Below are positions 17,428-26,381 of a DNA stretch of 64,000 nt, in pieces. Where the stretch lies: NCBI RefSeq assembly GCF_900156805.1, contig NZ_FTOQ01000001.1, positions 186,001 through 250,000 of the forward strand, written 5' to 3'. This DNA is from Roseivivax lentus. Its GTDB lineage: Bacteria > Pseudomonadota > Alphaproteobacteria > Rhodobacterales > Rhodobacteraceae. The stretch's first letter is position 1. The number at the start of each line of letters is the position of its first letter. The notes under the pieces are model-generated. The model was given only the letters and a program-made list of their open reading frames with translations. It searched no databases and was not told where the DNA came from. The position numbers and the translations under genes were made by a program.

Positions 17428-20387
17428 TCCAGTACCTCCGCAAGCGGATCGTCGGCGAGATCCCATTCGCCCAGCCGCGACAGATGGTCGAAATCGCTGC
17501 GGTCTTTATCGCTGAACATGGCGCGCCGGGCGGTGAAGCCCTGGCCCGCGTCGAGATATCGCGCGATCAGCCGCTCCAGCCCAGCCCAGACCTCGCCCGG
17601 CGGGGCCTTGTCGAGCGGCGCCGCCACCTCGCTGCCCGAGGCGCCGAGGCCGATGAACCGCGCATCGGCGATGTGGCGGGGCGCGAATTCCCGGAACGCG
17701 CCCTTCTCGACCATCGCGGCGGTCAGCAGCAGCTGCTTGTCGAAATGCAGCTGCTCCTTCTCGCCGGGCGGCTTGCCGGTCTTGTAGTCGTAAAGATGCG
17801 CTCCGCCCCGCGCGTCGAGGTCGATCCGGTCGGCCCGCGTGGTCAGCGTGAAGCCAAGGGCGGGCAGCGTGGCGCTGCCGTCGATCTCGAATTCGGACAG
17901 CGCCGCGCGGGCCTGACGCGCCTTTTCGTCCCGCGCGAAGCCCTCGGCGACCCGGGCGAAGCGGGCCTGCCAGAGCTGCCGGGCCAGGGGGAACGGCACC
18001 GCGCGGGCAAGCTCGTCCTCGATCGCCGTAAGGAAGGTGGCGGGCGTCGGCGCGACGCCGTGATCCCGCATCGCAAGGCCGAACGCCTTCATCGCGTCAT
18101 GCACGACGATGCCCCGCAAGAGCGCGTCGGGCGCCTGCATCAGCGGATTGAGCGGCTCCAGCCGCAGCACCGCGCGGGCATAGATCGTGAAGGGATCGCG
18201 GATCAGCGTCTTGACCTGCGTCAGCCGCAGCGACCGCGGACGCGCCGTTTCGGGCGGCTTCGGCGAGGGACGGCGCGCGGGCGGAGAGGGCAGCGGTGTC
18301 TCCAGCAGCGCGGCCCGGGCGAGCCAGTCCTTCCCGCGCCGCTTCATGCCGTCCAGCGCGTCGGGTCCGCCGCGCTCCGGCAGGCCTTTCATCAGGTTCA
18401 CGATCCGGTTGAGCCAGCGCGACGGCACCGTGTCGGCATCGGCGGATTTGACTGCGCGGGTCAGCCAGACCTCGCGGGCGGCGACGGCCTGCTGGAAATC
18501 ATGCGCCGACAGGCCGATGCGGCGTTCCGGCAGGGTGAGCCCCGCATCCGCCCGCATCCGCCGGTTGAGCCAGGGATCGGCCTTCGGCATCTCGGGCCAG
18601 CTGCCCTCGTTCAGCCCGCCGAGGATCATCAGATCGGCGCCCATCACCCGCGCCTCGATGGTGCCCCAGATGCGGATATGGGGATGGACCGCGTCGGGGT
18701 TGCGCACCTCGCCCCGGGCGAGGATCGCGCCGAAGAGATCGGCGTAGTCGCGCGCCGACAGGGCAGTGCCGTGGGCCGCCTCGGCCTGCAACTCGTCCAT
18801 GATGCTGCGCAGCGCGCGGCCCGCCTCCTTGTCCCAGAGCGCGCCGTGACCCCCGCCTGCGCTGCCCGCGACGACCACCTCGGCCAGGGCGATATGCGTC
18901 GCGACCCAGTGCGACAGCGGCTGGATGCCGGTCTCGACCGGGCGGCAGAAGACATCAGCGAGCCAGGCGGTCCAGCCCGGATGATCGGCCCGGCCCGGCC
19001 AGGCCTCGATCCGCGCGCGGTCGGGATAGGGCATGCCGTTGCGCCGGATATGCGCCTCGAGTTCGGGCACGGCGCGGGTATGAATGCTGCGGGCCTCACC
19101 GGGATCGTCGCCCGCATGGCAGAGCGGATGTTTGAGCAGCGCCAGCAGGCTTTCGGCCGTGACGCCGTCATGCAGTAGCTGCGCCACCTGCCGCAGAAGC
19201 CGTCCCGGCGGGGTCACCTGCGCGGGCAGACCGGCGGAATCGTCGGCCACGATGCCCCAGCGGTCGAGCGCGGCGGAGACCTGCCGCGACAGGTTCCGGT
19301 CGGGCGTGATCAGCGCGGCGCTTTGCCCGGTCTCGGCGGCCTCGCGCAGACGCATGGCGATGGCCACGGCCTCGCGCCGGGGATCGGGGGCCTCGAGCAG
19401 GGTCACATCCGCCGTCGCCTGCATGAGATCGGGCAGGCCCGGCCCTTCGGTCAGCCACTGATCGGTGACGGGTGCGGGCCGCAGCGCCAGCGACACGAGC
19501 GCGTTCCGCGCGGGCACCGGCGGCGCGCCATGGCCCCAATCGGCAACGTCGGGCGGGCTTGCGCCCAGATCGCGCAACAGGCGCGCGAAGCGGTATTGCG
19601 GATGATCCTCGCCGGGCTGGGTGTGATCGGCGCGCGGCAGATCGTCGGTCAGCTGGTCCCAGACGTGCCGCGGCATGTCGGTGTCGAAGCCCGGCAGCAC
19701 GACCGCGCCCTGCGGCAGCCGCGCGACCGCCTGCATCAGGGCATGGGTGGTGCCGCGCGACCCGGTCGAGCCGGCGAGGATAACCGGATGATCGGGAGGG
19801 GCAGCCTGCCACCGGGCGATGCGCATCTCGACGGCGCGCCGTTGCAGCGCAGCCATGTCGGGCGCCGGGTCCGCGGCATCGAAATAGCGCTGCACGATCC
19901 GGACGAATTGCAGCGCGCGCTCCCAATGGCCGGACTGGTCCGAGACATCGAGCCCGGCGATTTTGTCGGGCGGCACGCCCTCGATCTGCATTTCGTCCAT
20001 CAGCGCGGCGAGGCTGTCGGCCAGATCGAAGAGCGCCGCCCGGGGGGCGAGATCCTGCGCCTGGTCCAGAAGGCCGGAGATCAGCCCTGTCAGCTCAAGC
20101 CGCCGCCGCAGGGCCGGAACCGCGGGCGGCAGGGTGGCGCGAAGGGCCGGGTCGGTCGGATCGGTGACCAGCGTGATCCGGGGCAGGAAGCCGGGGCCCG
20201 ATGCGGTGAAGAGCTGCTCCAGCCGCCGCTTCATGCGCTGCGTGTTGACCATCAGCTCCGCCCGCGCGATGGCCTCGGGCGGCAATCTTGCAAAGCGCGC
20301 GCGCAGGCCCGCCATCAGCGCCGCGGGAAAATCCGTGCCGGGCGGTAGCGCAAAAAGCCGGGGGGTGGGGTGTCCGTCGAAGATCAT
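17424..20387 (-). CDS. addB: AddB, second subunit of the AddAB recombination enzyme
   Basis: 987 residues. Alphaproteobacterial AddB: an inactivated helicase scaffold plus a C-terminal nuclease domain. The N-terminus RLFALPPGTDFPAALMAGL is family-typical, the region GGLNEGSWPEM is the diagnostic loop near residue 600, and the nuclease active site is LYDYKTGKPPGEKEQ near residue 870. ATG 20387 overlaps the murU stop by ATGA and its own stop overlaps addA by ATGA, so murU, addB and addA are translationally coupled. Start by context is secure. Confidence 0.94.
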   Translation of the reverse strand: MIFDGHPTPRLFALPPGTDFPAALMAGLRARFARLPPEAIARAELMVNTQRMKRRLEQLFTASGPGFLPRITLVTDPTDPALRATLPPAVPALRRRLELTGLISGLLDQAQDLAPRAALFDLADSLAALMDEMQIEGVPPDKIAGLDVSDQSGHWERALQFVRIVQRYFDAADPAPDMAALQRRAVEMRIARWQAAPPDHPVILAGSTGSRGTTHALMQAVARLPQGAVVLPGFDTDMPRHVWDQLTDDLPRADHTQPGEDHPQYRFARLLRDLGASPPDVADWGHGAPPVPARNALVSLALRPAPVTDQWLTEGPGLPDLMQATADVTLLEAPDPRREAVAIAMRLREAAETGQSAALITPDRNLSRQVSAALDRWGIVADDSAGLPAQVTPPGRLLRQVAQLLHDGVTAESLLALLKHPLCHAGDDPGEARSIHTRAVPELEAHIRRNGMPYPDRARIEAWPGRADHPGWTAWLADVFCRPVETGIQPLSHWVATHIALAEVVVAGSAGGGHGALWDKEAGRALRSIMDELQAEAAHGTALSARDYADLFGAILARGEVRNPDAVHPHIRIWGTIEARVMGADLMILGGLNEGSWPEMPKADPWLNRRMRADAGLTLPERRIGLSAHDFQQAVAAREVWLTRAVKSADADTVPSRWLNRIVNLMKGLPERGGPDALDGMKRRGKDWLARAALLETPLPSPPARRPSPKPPETARPRSLRLTQVKTLIRDPFTIYARAVLRLEPLNPLMQAPDALLRGIVVHDAMKAFGLAMRDHGVAPTPATFLTAIEDELARAVPFPLARQLWQARFARVAEGFARDEKARQARAALSEFEIDGSATLPALGFTLTTRADRIDLDARGGAHLYDYKTGKPPGEKEQLHFDKQLLLTAAMVEKGAFREFAPRHIADARFIGLGASGSEVAAPLDKAPPGEVWAGLERLIARYLDAGQGFTARRAMFSDKDRSDFDHLSRLGEWDLADDPLAEVLE

Positions 20388-21049
20388 GGCCGCAGCATCG
20401 CTTCGGCCTGCGCGATCCCCTCGGGATGACCGACATCCGCCCAGCGCCCGGGATAGGTGAGCCCGAACAAGCGGTCCCTCGCAGCGATCCGGTCCCACAG
20501 GACATTGAGCGAAAAGACCTCCGCGTCGATCCCGGTCAGCCCGTCCGTCTTCACGATCTGCACGCCGGTATAGACATGCGGCCCGCCCCGGCTCAGGCGG
20601 CCATCCCCGGCAAGTGTGAAGTCGCCTCCGCCCGCGCGCCCGACCGCCCGCTCCGGCGGCACGCAGAGCAAAAGCGCATCCATCTCGTCGGGCTGCCACG
20701 CATCGGCGAGCACGTGCAGCGGGTTCGGCCCGGCGAAGACCGCATCGGCATTCATGGTAAAGACCGGACCCGGACCGAGAAGGGGCGCGGCGTTCTTCAG
20801 CCCGCCGCCAGTGTCGAGCAGGGTCTCTTCCTGCACCACGCGGATATCGCGTCCGTCGAGATGGCGGGCGATTTGGTCTCCAAGGTAATGCGCGTTCACC
20901 ACCCGGGTCGGAACGTGCGCCGCCAGGTCCAGCGTGCGGTCGAGCAGCGTCCGCCCGCCGACCTCGATCAGCGGTTTGGGGCGCGTGGCGGTCAGCGCGC
21001 CCATGCGGGTGCCGAAGCCTGCGGCAAAGATCATCACGGCGTCGGGCAT
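20384..21049 (-). CDS. murU: MurU-like nucleotidyltransferase (MurNAc-1-phosphate uridylyltransferase)
   Basis: 221 residues. In Pseudomonas MurU converts MurNAc-1-phosphate to UDP-MurNAc in a peptidoglycan recycling shortcut. The sugar nucleotidyltransferase signature AAGFGTRMGALTATRPKPLIEVGG is present in pieces (AAGFGTRMG, RPKPLIEVGG), followed by TGGGLKNA and FTMNADAVF. The protein starts 16 bases inside the end of the amgK gene and overlaps addB by ATGA. The amgK-murU pairing supports the MurU role over a generic sugar pathway. Confidence 0.87.
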   Translation of the reverse strand: MPDAVMIFAAGFGTRMGALTATRPKPLIEVGGRTLLDRTLDLAAHVPTRVVNAHYLGDQIARHLDGRDIRVVQEETLLDTGGGLKNAAPLLGPGPVFTMNADAVFAGPNPLHVLADAWQPDEMDALLLCVPPERAVGRAGGGDFTLAGDGRLSRGGPHVYTGVQIVKTDGLTGIDAEVFSLNVLWDRIAARDRLFGLTYPGRWADVGHPEGIAQAEAMLRP

Positions 21050-22020
21050 CGGTCTTTCAATCTCTTGAGAACCGGCATCGTCGGTTCGGGCAGTGCGCGG
21101 ATGACATGGGGCTTCACTGCCGACAAGGCGGGATGATCGAGGTCGCGCATCAGGTGCCGCCAGACCCGCGGGATCAGGTCGACGTAATGCGGCTTGCCCC
21201 GGGTGGCGGCCAGACGGGCGAAGACACCGAGGATTCGCAGGTTGCGCGCGGCGCCCTGGGCCGCAAGCGCCGCCTCGAACGGGGCGGCCCCGGTTCCGGT
21301 CCGGTCGAGGTAGCGCCGGATTGTGGCGCGCCGGGTCTCTTCGGAAACGTCACGGCGGGCATCCTCGATCAGCGAGACCACGTCGTAGGCCGGGTGTCCG
21401 ACCATGGCGTCCTGAAAATCGAGAAGCCCGGCGCGCCGTGCCCCGTCACGCTCCGGCAGCCAGATCAGGTTCTCGGCATGAAAATCGCGCAGGATGGTGA
21501 CGCGGGTCTCAGGGTTCACCTGCATCAGCGCATCGCTCAGGGCCGCGACCGTGTCCTGCTCTGCGACCGGATCGGTCTGGCCGGTGACGCCCGGCAGGTA
21601 ATGCGTGAAGGCGAGGTCGGTCATCTGCGCAAGCCGCGCGGGCGTCGCGTGGTCGAGCCCGTCCGGTGGCGGCGCCCGGTGCAGGAGCGCGAGCGCGTCG
21701 ATGGCCGTCTCGTAAAGGCGCGTCTCCTGGTCCGGCGCGTCCGCCGCCCGCCGCGCGAAAAGCGCATCGCCCAGATCCTCGAGCAGCAAAAGGCCCGGCG
21801 CCTCGGCGTGGATCTCGGGCGCGCTCAGCCCGAGGCCGGTCAGGTAGCGGGCGAGGCGGGAGAAAAGAGCGACATCGCCGTCCGGGTCCTCCATCAGGAT
21901 CCGGCGCGCGCCGTCGTCCCGGATCAGCCGCGTGTAGCGTCGCGTCGAGGCGTCGCCGGTGATCGGTTCCCGCGCGGCATGCTGCCACCCGGCCCCGGCA
22001 AGGAAGGCGTCGGGGGTCAT
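21034..22020 (-). CDS. amgK: AmgK-like anomeric MurNAc/GlcNAc kinase
   Basis: 328 residues of the APH fold. AmgK phosphorylates MurNAc at C1 for MurU. Key features are LLLEDLGDALF (near residue 90), the catalytic loop ILRDFHAENLIWLPE and the metal-binding LLDFQDAMVGHPAYDVVSLI. FHAEN in place of HGDxxxxN is characteristic of this kinase family. ATG 22020 overlaps the tsaE stop as ATGA. With murU directly downstream it forms a two-step recycling route that bypasses the fosfomycin-sensitive MurA step in organisms where it has been studied. Confidence 0.88.
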   Translation of the reverse strand: MTPDAFLAGAGWQHAAREPITGDASTRRYTRLIRDDGARRILMEDPDGDVALFSRLARYLTGLGLSAPEIHAEAPGLLLLEDLGDALFARRAADAPDQETRLYETAIDALALLHRAPPPDGLDHATPARLAQMTDLAFTHYLPGVTGQTDPVAEQDTVAALSDALMQVNPETRVTILRDFHAENLIWLPERDGARRAGLLDFQDAMVGHPAYDVVSLIEDARRDVSEETRRATIRRYLDRTGTGAAPFEAALAAQGAARNLRILGVFARLAATRGKPHYVDLIPRVWRHLMRDLDHPALSAVKPHVIRALPEPTMPVLKRLKDRCPTP

Positions 22021-22490
22021 GCGGCCTCGTCTGTCAGGAGCGTGTCCCAGCGCGGCGCGGTCCAGGTGGCCACGAGTTGGCGGGCGTCGTCGTCGGGGCC
22101 ATCCGAAAAGGCCAGCCGCAGCGCGCCCATCGGGGCCAGATCGCCCAGCCGGTCGGGCCATTCCACGAGGCAGATCGCGGTCTCGAAGGCCTCCAGCAGG
22201 CCGAGTTCCACGACGCTGTCGACATGATCGAGACGGTAGAGATCGCTGTGCCAGATCTCGCCCGCCGGGCTGTCGTAGATCTGCACGAGCGTGAAGGTGG
22301 GCGAGGGCACGTCTTCGGGCGCGGTCAGTCGGGACTGGATCAGCGACCTGGCGAAATGCGTCTTGCCCGCGCCGATACCGCCTTCGAGAAGCACGACGTC
22401 GCCGGGGCCGAGATCGGCACCGATCCGGCGGGCGAGGTCCGAGGTGGCTGTGGGATCGGGAAGCTCGATCGAGACGCGGCGGGGCTGCAT
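22017..22490 (-). CDS. tsaE: TsaE, tRNA threonylcarbamoyladenosine biosynthesis ATPase
   Basis: 157 residues. Small P-loop ATPase that resets the TsaB-TsaD complex in t6A37 synthesis. Walker A is GGIGAGKTHF (residues 37-46), then SPTFTLVQIY and the HSDLYRLDHVDSVVELGL motif, all diagnostic. It is the second gene of the minus-strand series, 85 bases after the PAS protein and overlapping amgK by 4 bases. tsaE next to amgK is common in proteobacteria, though no direct functional link is established. Confidence 0.94.
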   Translation of the reverse strand: MQPRRVSIELPDPTATSDLARRIGADLGPGDVVLLEGGIGAGKTHFARSLIQSRLTAPEDVPSPTFTLVQIYDSPAGEIWHSDLYRLDHVDSVVELGLLEAFETAICLVEWPDRLGDLAPMGALRLAFSDGPDDDARQLVATWTAPRWDTLLTDEAA

Positions 22491-22575
22491 GGGGCCAGAG
22501 TAATCGCCGGGGCGGCATCTGCAAGCGGGGAACGGCGCGGCGTGGCGTCACCGCGCGTCGGGGGTCCCGTGCCGG

Positions 22576-24084
22576 TCAGCCCGCCAGCGCGGCCACCGGC
22601 GCCACGGGATCGCGACTGCCGCCGGGATCCGCCGCGAAGCGAACCAGTGTGGCGCCGCCCGGCAGCGGGTCGCATTGCACCCGGAGCGTGCGGCCATCGG
22701 TGAGACGGACATCGCGCCCCCAAGGCGTGCGGGCGCCGAAGGTCGTCACGAAGCTGCGGATTTCGTTCCAGACCGGGCAGGGCTCGCATTGCTCCTGCCA
22801 GAGCCGGGTCGCGTCGACCACGGTGACATCGGCGAAGGTGCTGTCCGGATCGGAGCGCCAGAGCCTGCGATAGCCTGCATTGCAGAAGGTCAGCACGCCC
22901 GACGGGCTGAAGGCCGCGACAGCCTCGCCCATCGTGTCCACCACCGATTGGCACAGTTCCAGCTCGGCGCGGAAGCGGCGGGTCAGCGCGATCTCGGAGC
23001 TGATATCCTCGATCAGGAACGCCACCGCGCCATCGGGATGCGGGCGCCCGGCGATCCGGTAGGTCAGGCCGTTCGGCAGGCTCCAGGTTTCGCAATACCG
23101 GTCGTCGGTGGCGGCGGCGACAAGCTCCGCCAATTGCTGGCGCCAGCCATCGTAGCTTTTCGGCTCCGGCATGATGCGGTTTTCCCGCAGCTGGTCGAAG
23201 AAGGTCATGAGGTTGGGACGCCCCGACAGGAACTCCACCGACAATTGCGTCAGGTCGAGAAGCGCCGGGTTGAACAGGACGAGCTGGCGGTTTCGGTCGA
23301 AGATCGCAAGCCCGATGGGCAGGTGCGCGAAGGTCTTGGCGAGCGTCTGGACGAAGTTCCGTCGGGCGGTTTCGGCCTCGACCACCGCGTCGATATCGAC
23401 GGCGTAGTGAAACCAGCCGTCGCCGGCCCGCACGCTGGTGACCTCGAACCATTCGGGCAGGTCGGGATGGCTTGCCGCGATCTTCACCCGTTCGCGCAGG
23501 ACCGGCTTGGCCTCGGGCGGGGACATCGCGAAGAGCTGGTCGCTTTCGGCGAGTGCCGCGAATTTCGCGAAGCGCTCGTTGGACCATGTGATCGCGCCCG
23601 CGCTGTCGCTTTGCCAGATCGGGTAGGGCGCAAGGCCTGTCGCCCGGCGCAGCCGCAATGCCTGCGCCACGGCGCTCATCGCGGCAAGCCCCACGCTGAG
23701 ACGGGGCCGCGGGCCGGTCAGACCCACATGCAGGCGCGCGCCTTCGGGGCGCAGGTCGAGGGCGGGCGCTTCGGCGGCGCTGGACAGCACGCGGAGCGGC
23801 CGGTCCGGCGGGGCGTCGGGCAGATCGGGAAAGATCGGAGAAAGGGCCGTGCGCAGGTCGTCCCAGCCATCCCCGAGACTATCGCCCAAAAGCCGCTTGC
23901 CTGCCGGTGTGGCATCGACGATGCGCGCCTCGCGCACGAGAAAGAGGGGCTCCAAGAGGTCGCTGTCACGCGCGGCGGCGCGCAGGCGGGCAACCCCTTC
24001 GGGACGAATATGCGGCCACGCAAGGATCAGCACCAAGCCAATTCCGGTGCCGAAGAGGATTGCAAGCCATGTCTCGATCGCCAT
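22576..24084 (-). CDS. Membrane-anchored PAS-domain protein without an output domain
   Basis: 502 residues. One N-terminal membrane helix (residues ~4-22) is followed by PAS-like modules: one after about residue 30, one with IWQSDSAGAITWSNERFAKFA near 160, one beginning LAIFDRNRQLVLFNPALLDL near 260, and a fourth with VAAFSPSGVLTFCNAGYRRLW near 380. No histidine kinase, GGDEF, EAL or receiver domain is present; the protein ends soon after the last PAS. It also has a C-x2-C pair in QCEPCPVW. ATG 24084 has an AAAGGAG site; upstream reading would add 16 unlikely residues. It heads the tsaE-addAB series. Function unknown; it may have been a kinase that lost its catalytic end. Confidence 0.82.
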   Translation of the reverse strand: MAIETWLAILFGTGIGLVLILAWPHIRPEGVARLRAAARDSDLLEPLFLVREARIVDATPAGKRLLGDSLGDGWDDLRTALSPIFPDLPDAPPDRPLRVLSSAAEAPALDLRPEGARLHVGLTGPRPRLSVGLAAMSAVAQALRLRRATGLAPYPIWQSDSAGAITWSNERFAKFAALAESDQLFAMSPPEAKPVLRERVKIAASHPDLPEWFEVTSVRAGDGWFHYAVDIDAVVEAETARRNFVQTLAKTFAHLPIGLAIFDRNRQLVLFNPALLDLTQLSVEFLSGRPNLMTFFDQLRENRIMPEPKSYDGWRQQLAELVAAATDDRYCETWSLPNGLTYRIAGRPHPDGAVAFLIEDISSEIALTRRFRAELELCQSVVDTMGEAVAAFSPSGVLTFCNAGYRRLWRSDPDSTFADVTVVDATRLWQEQCEPCPVWNEIRSFVTTFGARTPWGRDVRLTDGRTLRVQCDPLPGGATLVRFAADPGGSRDPVAPVAALAG

Positions 24085-24195
24085 GACGCTCCTTTCGTGC
24101 TGCCCGCCGAAATGCGGCAGGCGCGAGAGCACTCTGGCGGAGCGATGGTTAAGAAAGCGTTAAGGGCGGCCGTTTCCGGATCGCAGGTCCCGGCC

Positions 24196-25593
24196 TCAGC
24201 TTTTGAACAGCGGGTTCGGGCCCAGAGGTCCGCGCGCATCCGCGGTGGAAACCGCGATCGCATTGCTGCGCCAGACCACCTCGACGATGGCCCCGCGGCG
24301 CGCGTTGCCGGCGGGCACGGGCATCGAGGGGTCGGTGCCGTTGGCGAAGCTCAGCTCGGCGCCGCTGCGTTCCAGGAGCGTCTTGGCGATGAACAGGCCG
24401 AGGCCCATCCCCTCATAGGCCGGGCGCAGGTCCCGGTCCCGGTCGCTGCGCCTGCGGCGCATGAAGGGATCGCCGATCCGTCCGATCAGGTGGGGCGGAA
24501 AGCCCCTTCCGTCGTCGATGATCCGCACCGAGATCAGCTCGCCGTCCCAGCTGGCCTCGATCCAGACCGTGGCGCGGGCGAAATCCACCGCGTTCTGGAC
24601 GAGGTTGCGCAGCCCGTGGATGATCTCGGGGCGGCGCAGGATCTGTGGCGGTTCGGCGCCTTCCTCGGGGCCGGGCCGTTCCTCGATATGGATGATCTTG
24701 CCGCGGTTCTCGTGCGGTTCGGCGGCTTCGCGGATCACCTCGGTCAGCGGCGCCTGGCGCATCTGCGGGTCGTCCTTGCCGGCACGGCCCATGGAGCGGA
24801 GGATGTCGCGGCAGCGGTCCGCCTGTTCGCCGATCAGCGCCGCGTCGTCGCGCAGATCGGGCCGGTCCGCGAGGTCCGCCACCAGTTCGGACGCGGTCAG
24901 CTTGATCGTGGCGAGCGGCGTGCCGAGCTCATGCGCGGTGGCCGCCACGACGCCCCCCAGATCGTTCAGTTTCTGCGCCCGGGCGAGCGCCATCTGGGTC
25001 GCCGCGAGCGCATCGCCCATGCCGTGCATTTCCTGCGTGATCCGGCGCGCATAGAGCGAGATGAAGACGATGGCGATGGTCAGCGCCGCCCATTGCCCGA
25101 AGATGAAGAGATCGGGAATCCGCAGCACCTGCCCGTCCTCCGTCCGCAGCGGCAGGTGGAAGAAGACGAGCCCGGTCGCGAGCAGCACCGCGAGCGCGTT
25201 CAGGAACACCGTCCGGCCCAGCGGCAGCACCGCCGCCGATACCGTCACCGGCCCCAGCAGCAGCAGCGAGAAGGGATTGTTGAGCCCCCCGGTGAGAAAC
25301 AGCAGAAAGCCGAGCTGCAGGATGTCGAAGAGCACCATGAACAGGTTCTCGGTCTCCGACAGGCGCTTGTTCTCGGGGAAGATGAACATCGCGATCAGGT
25401 TGCCGATCACCGCCACGCCGACCGCGAGAAAGCACAGCCCTGTCGGCATATCGAGATTGTAGCGCGTATCGGCGACGATGATCGCGGCCAGCTGGCCCGC
25501 CGCGGCGAACCAGCGCAACAGGATCATCGTGCGCAGGCGGATCCAGTTGGAGCGGCGGCGTTCGTCGAACGTCCAGATGTCGGTCTGTGCCAT
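24196..25593 (-). CDS. regB: RegB/PrrB/ActS redox-sensing histidine kinase
   Basis: 465 residues. Inner-membrane sensor of the global redox two-component system that controls respiration, carbon and nitrogen fixation, and photosynthesis genes where present. Six membrane segments fill residues ~20-180, with the quinone-sensing heptad GGLNNPF at 102-108. The phospho-acceptor is H221 (TAHELGTP) and the redox-active cysteine is C261 (DRCRDILRSMGRAGKDDP), each exactly four below R. capsulatus RegB H225 and C265. ATP-binding boxes (NLVQNAVDF, DDGRGFP, GMGLGLFIAK) follow. ATG 25593 is used; a TTG three codons upstream is weaker. Divergent from senC. Confidence 0.96.
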   Translation of the reverse strand: MAQTDIWTFDERRRSNWIRLRTMILLRWFAAAGQLAAIIVADTRYNLDMPTGLCFLAVGVAVIGNLIAMFIFPENKRLSETENLFMVLFDILQLGFLLFLTGGLNNPFSLLLLGPVTVSAAVLPLGRTVFLNALAVLLATGLVFFHLPLRTEDGQVLRIPDLFIFGQWAALTIAIVFISLYARRITQEMHGMGDALAATQMALARAQKLNDLGGVVAATAHELGTPLATIKLTASELVADLADRPDLRDDAALIGEQADRCRDILRSMGRAGKDDPQMRQAPLTEVIREAAEPHENRGKIIHIEERPGPEEGAEPPQILRRPEIIHGLRNLVQNAVDFARATVWIEASWDGELISVRIIDDGRGFPPHLIGRIGDPFMRRRRSDRDRDLRPAYEGMGLGLFIAKTLLERSGAELSFANGTDPSMPVPAGNARRGAIVEVVWRSNAIAVSTADARGPLGPNPLFKS

Positions 25594-25676
25594 ATGCGCC
25601 AACCTGTCTCTTGCGGGTCCGGTGGCAAGTGATACGACCCGATATCGACACTGGCAATCGAAGGAGGGACCACCGC

Positions 25677-26291
25677 ATGCGCTGGGCGATGGTGATCGTG
25701 ACAGGACTGGGGCTTTTGGCCCTGATCGCAGGAACGGCGTTCTGGTCGATGCTGCGGGGCGATCCGGAAAGCTTCGCCGCCTGCCGCGCCGGTGCGGTGG
25801 CGGGCGATATCGGCGGCCCGTTCACGCTGGTGAACAGCGCGGGCCGGACGGTGACCGATGCCGATATCGTGACCGAGCCGGTGCTCTTGTATTTCGGCTA
25901 TTCCTTCTGCCCCGACATCTGCCCCTTCGACGTGGCCCGCAATGCCGAGGCCGTGGACATGCTCGCCGAGCGCGGCATCGACGTGACCCCGGTCTTCGTG
26001 TCGGTCGATCCCGCGCGGGACACGCCCGAGCAGGTCGGCGCCTATGCCGCGGCGATGCATCCCGAGATGATCGGGCTCACCGGCACGCCCGAACAGGTGA
26101 AGGCCGCGGCAGATGCCTTCCGGGTCTTCTACCGCGTGCCGGAAGACCCCGAGGACGAGTTCTACATCGTCGACCACACCACCTTCACCTACCTGCTGAT
26201 GCCGGGTGCGGGCTTCGTCGAGTATTTCCGCCGCGACCTTTCCCCGGCGGAGATGGCCGACCGCGTCGCCTGTTTCGCCAACGCGGCCTGA
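25677..26291 (+). CDS. senC: SenC/PrrC, SCO1-family copper chaperone
   Basis: 204 residues. Membrane-anchored periplasmic thioredoxin-fold protein that helps build the CuA site of cytochrome oxidase and affects RegB signalling. One N-terminal membrane segment (residues ~4-24) is followed by the copper-binding C78-P-D-I-C82 in YSFCPDICPFD and the histidine in VDHTTFTYLL. ATG 25677 has an AAGGAGG site. The order regB (divergent), senC, regA is the same as in Rhodobacter. Confidence 0.95.
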   Translation: MRWAMVIVTGLGLLALIAGTAFWSMLRGDPESFAACRAGAVAGDIGGPFTLVNSAGRTVTDADIVTEPVLLYFGYSFCPDICPFDVARNAEAVDMLAERGIDVTPVFVSVDPARDTPEQVGAYAAAMHPEMIGLTGTPEQVKAAADAFRVFYRVPEDPEDEFYIVDHTTFTYLLMPGAGFVEYFRRDLSPAEMADRVACFANAA

Positions 26292-26298
26292 CCGGCCC

Positions 26299-26323
26299 CG
26301 CGGGCGGTTTGACCCGCCCCGCG
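26299..26323 (+). other. Stable hairpin between senC and regA
   Basis: GGGCGG (26302-26307) pairs with CCGCCC (26314-26319) around the loop TTTGAC, and the stem extends by three further pairs past a one-base bulge. There is no following T-run, so it is not a standard terminator. It could reduce read-through or stabilise the senC message. Confidence 0.45.
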
Positions 26324-26381
26324 CCTGCGCTAACTCCACTCAACCTGACGGACGACGTGAGAGCAAACGAGGTTGCGGAAA

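Noticed and set aside
15103-17787. 894-codon frame on the plus strand across addA
   Set aside because: No motif, biased composition (many R, Q and H), and full overlap with a well-supported addA.
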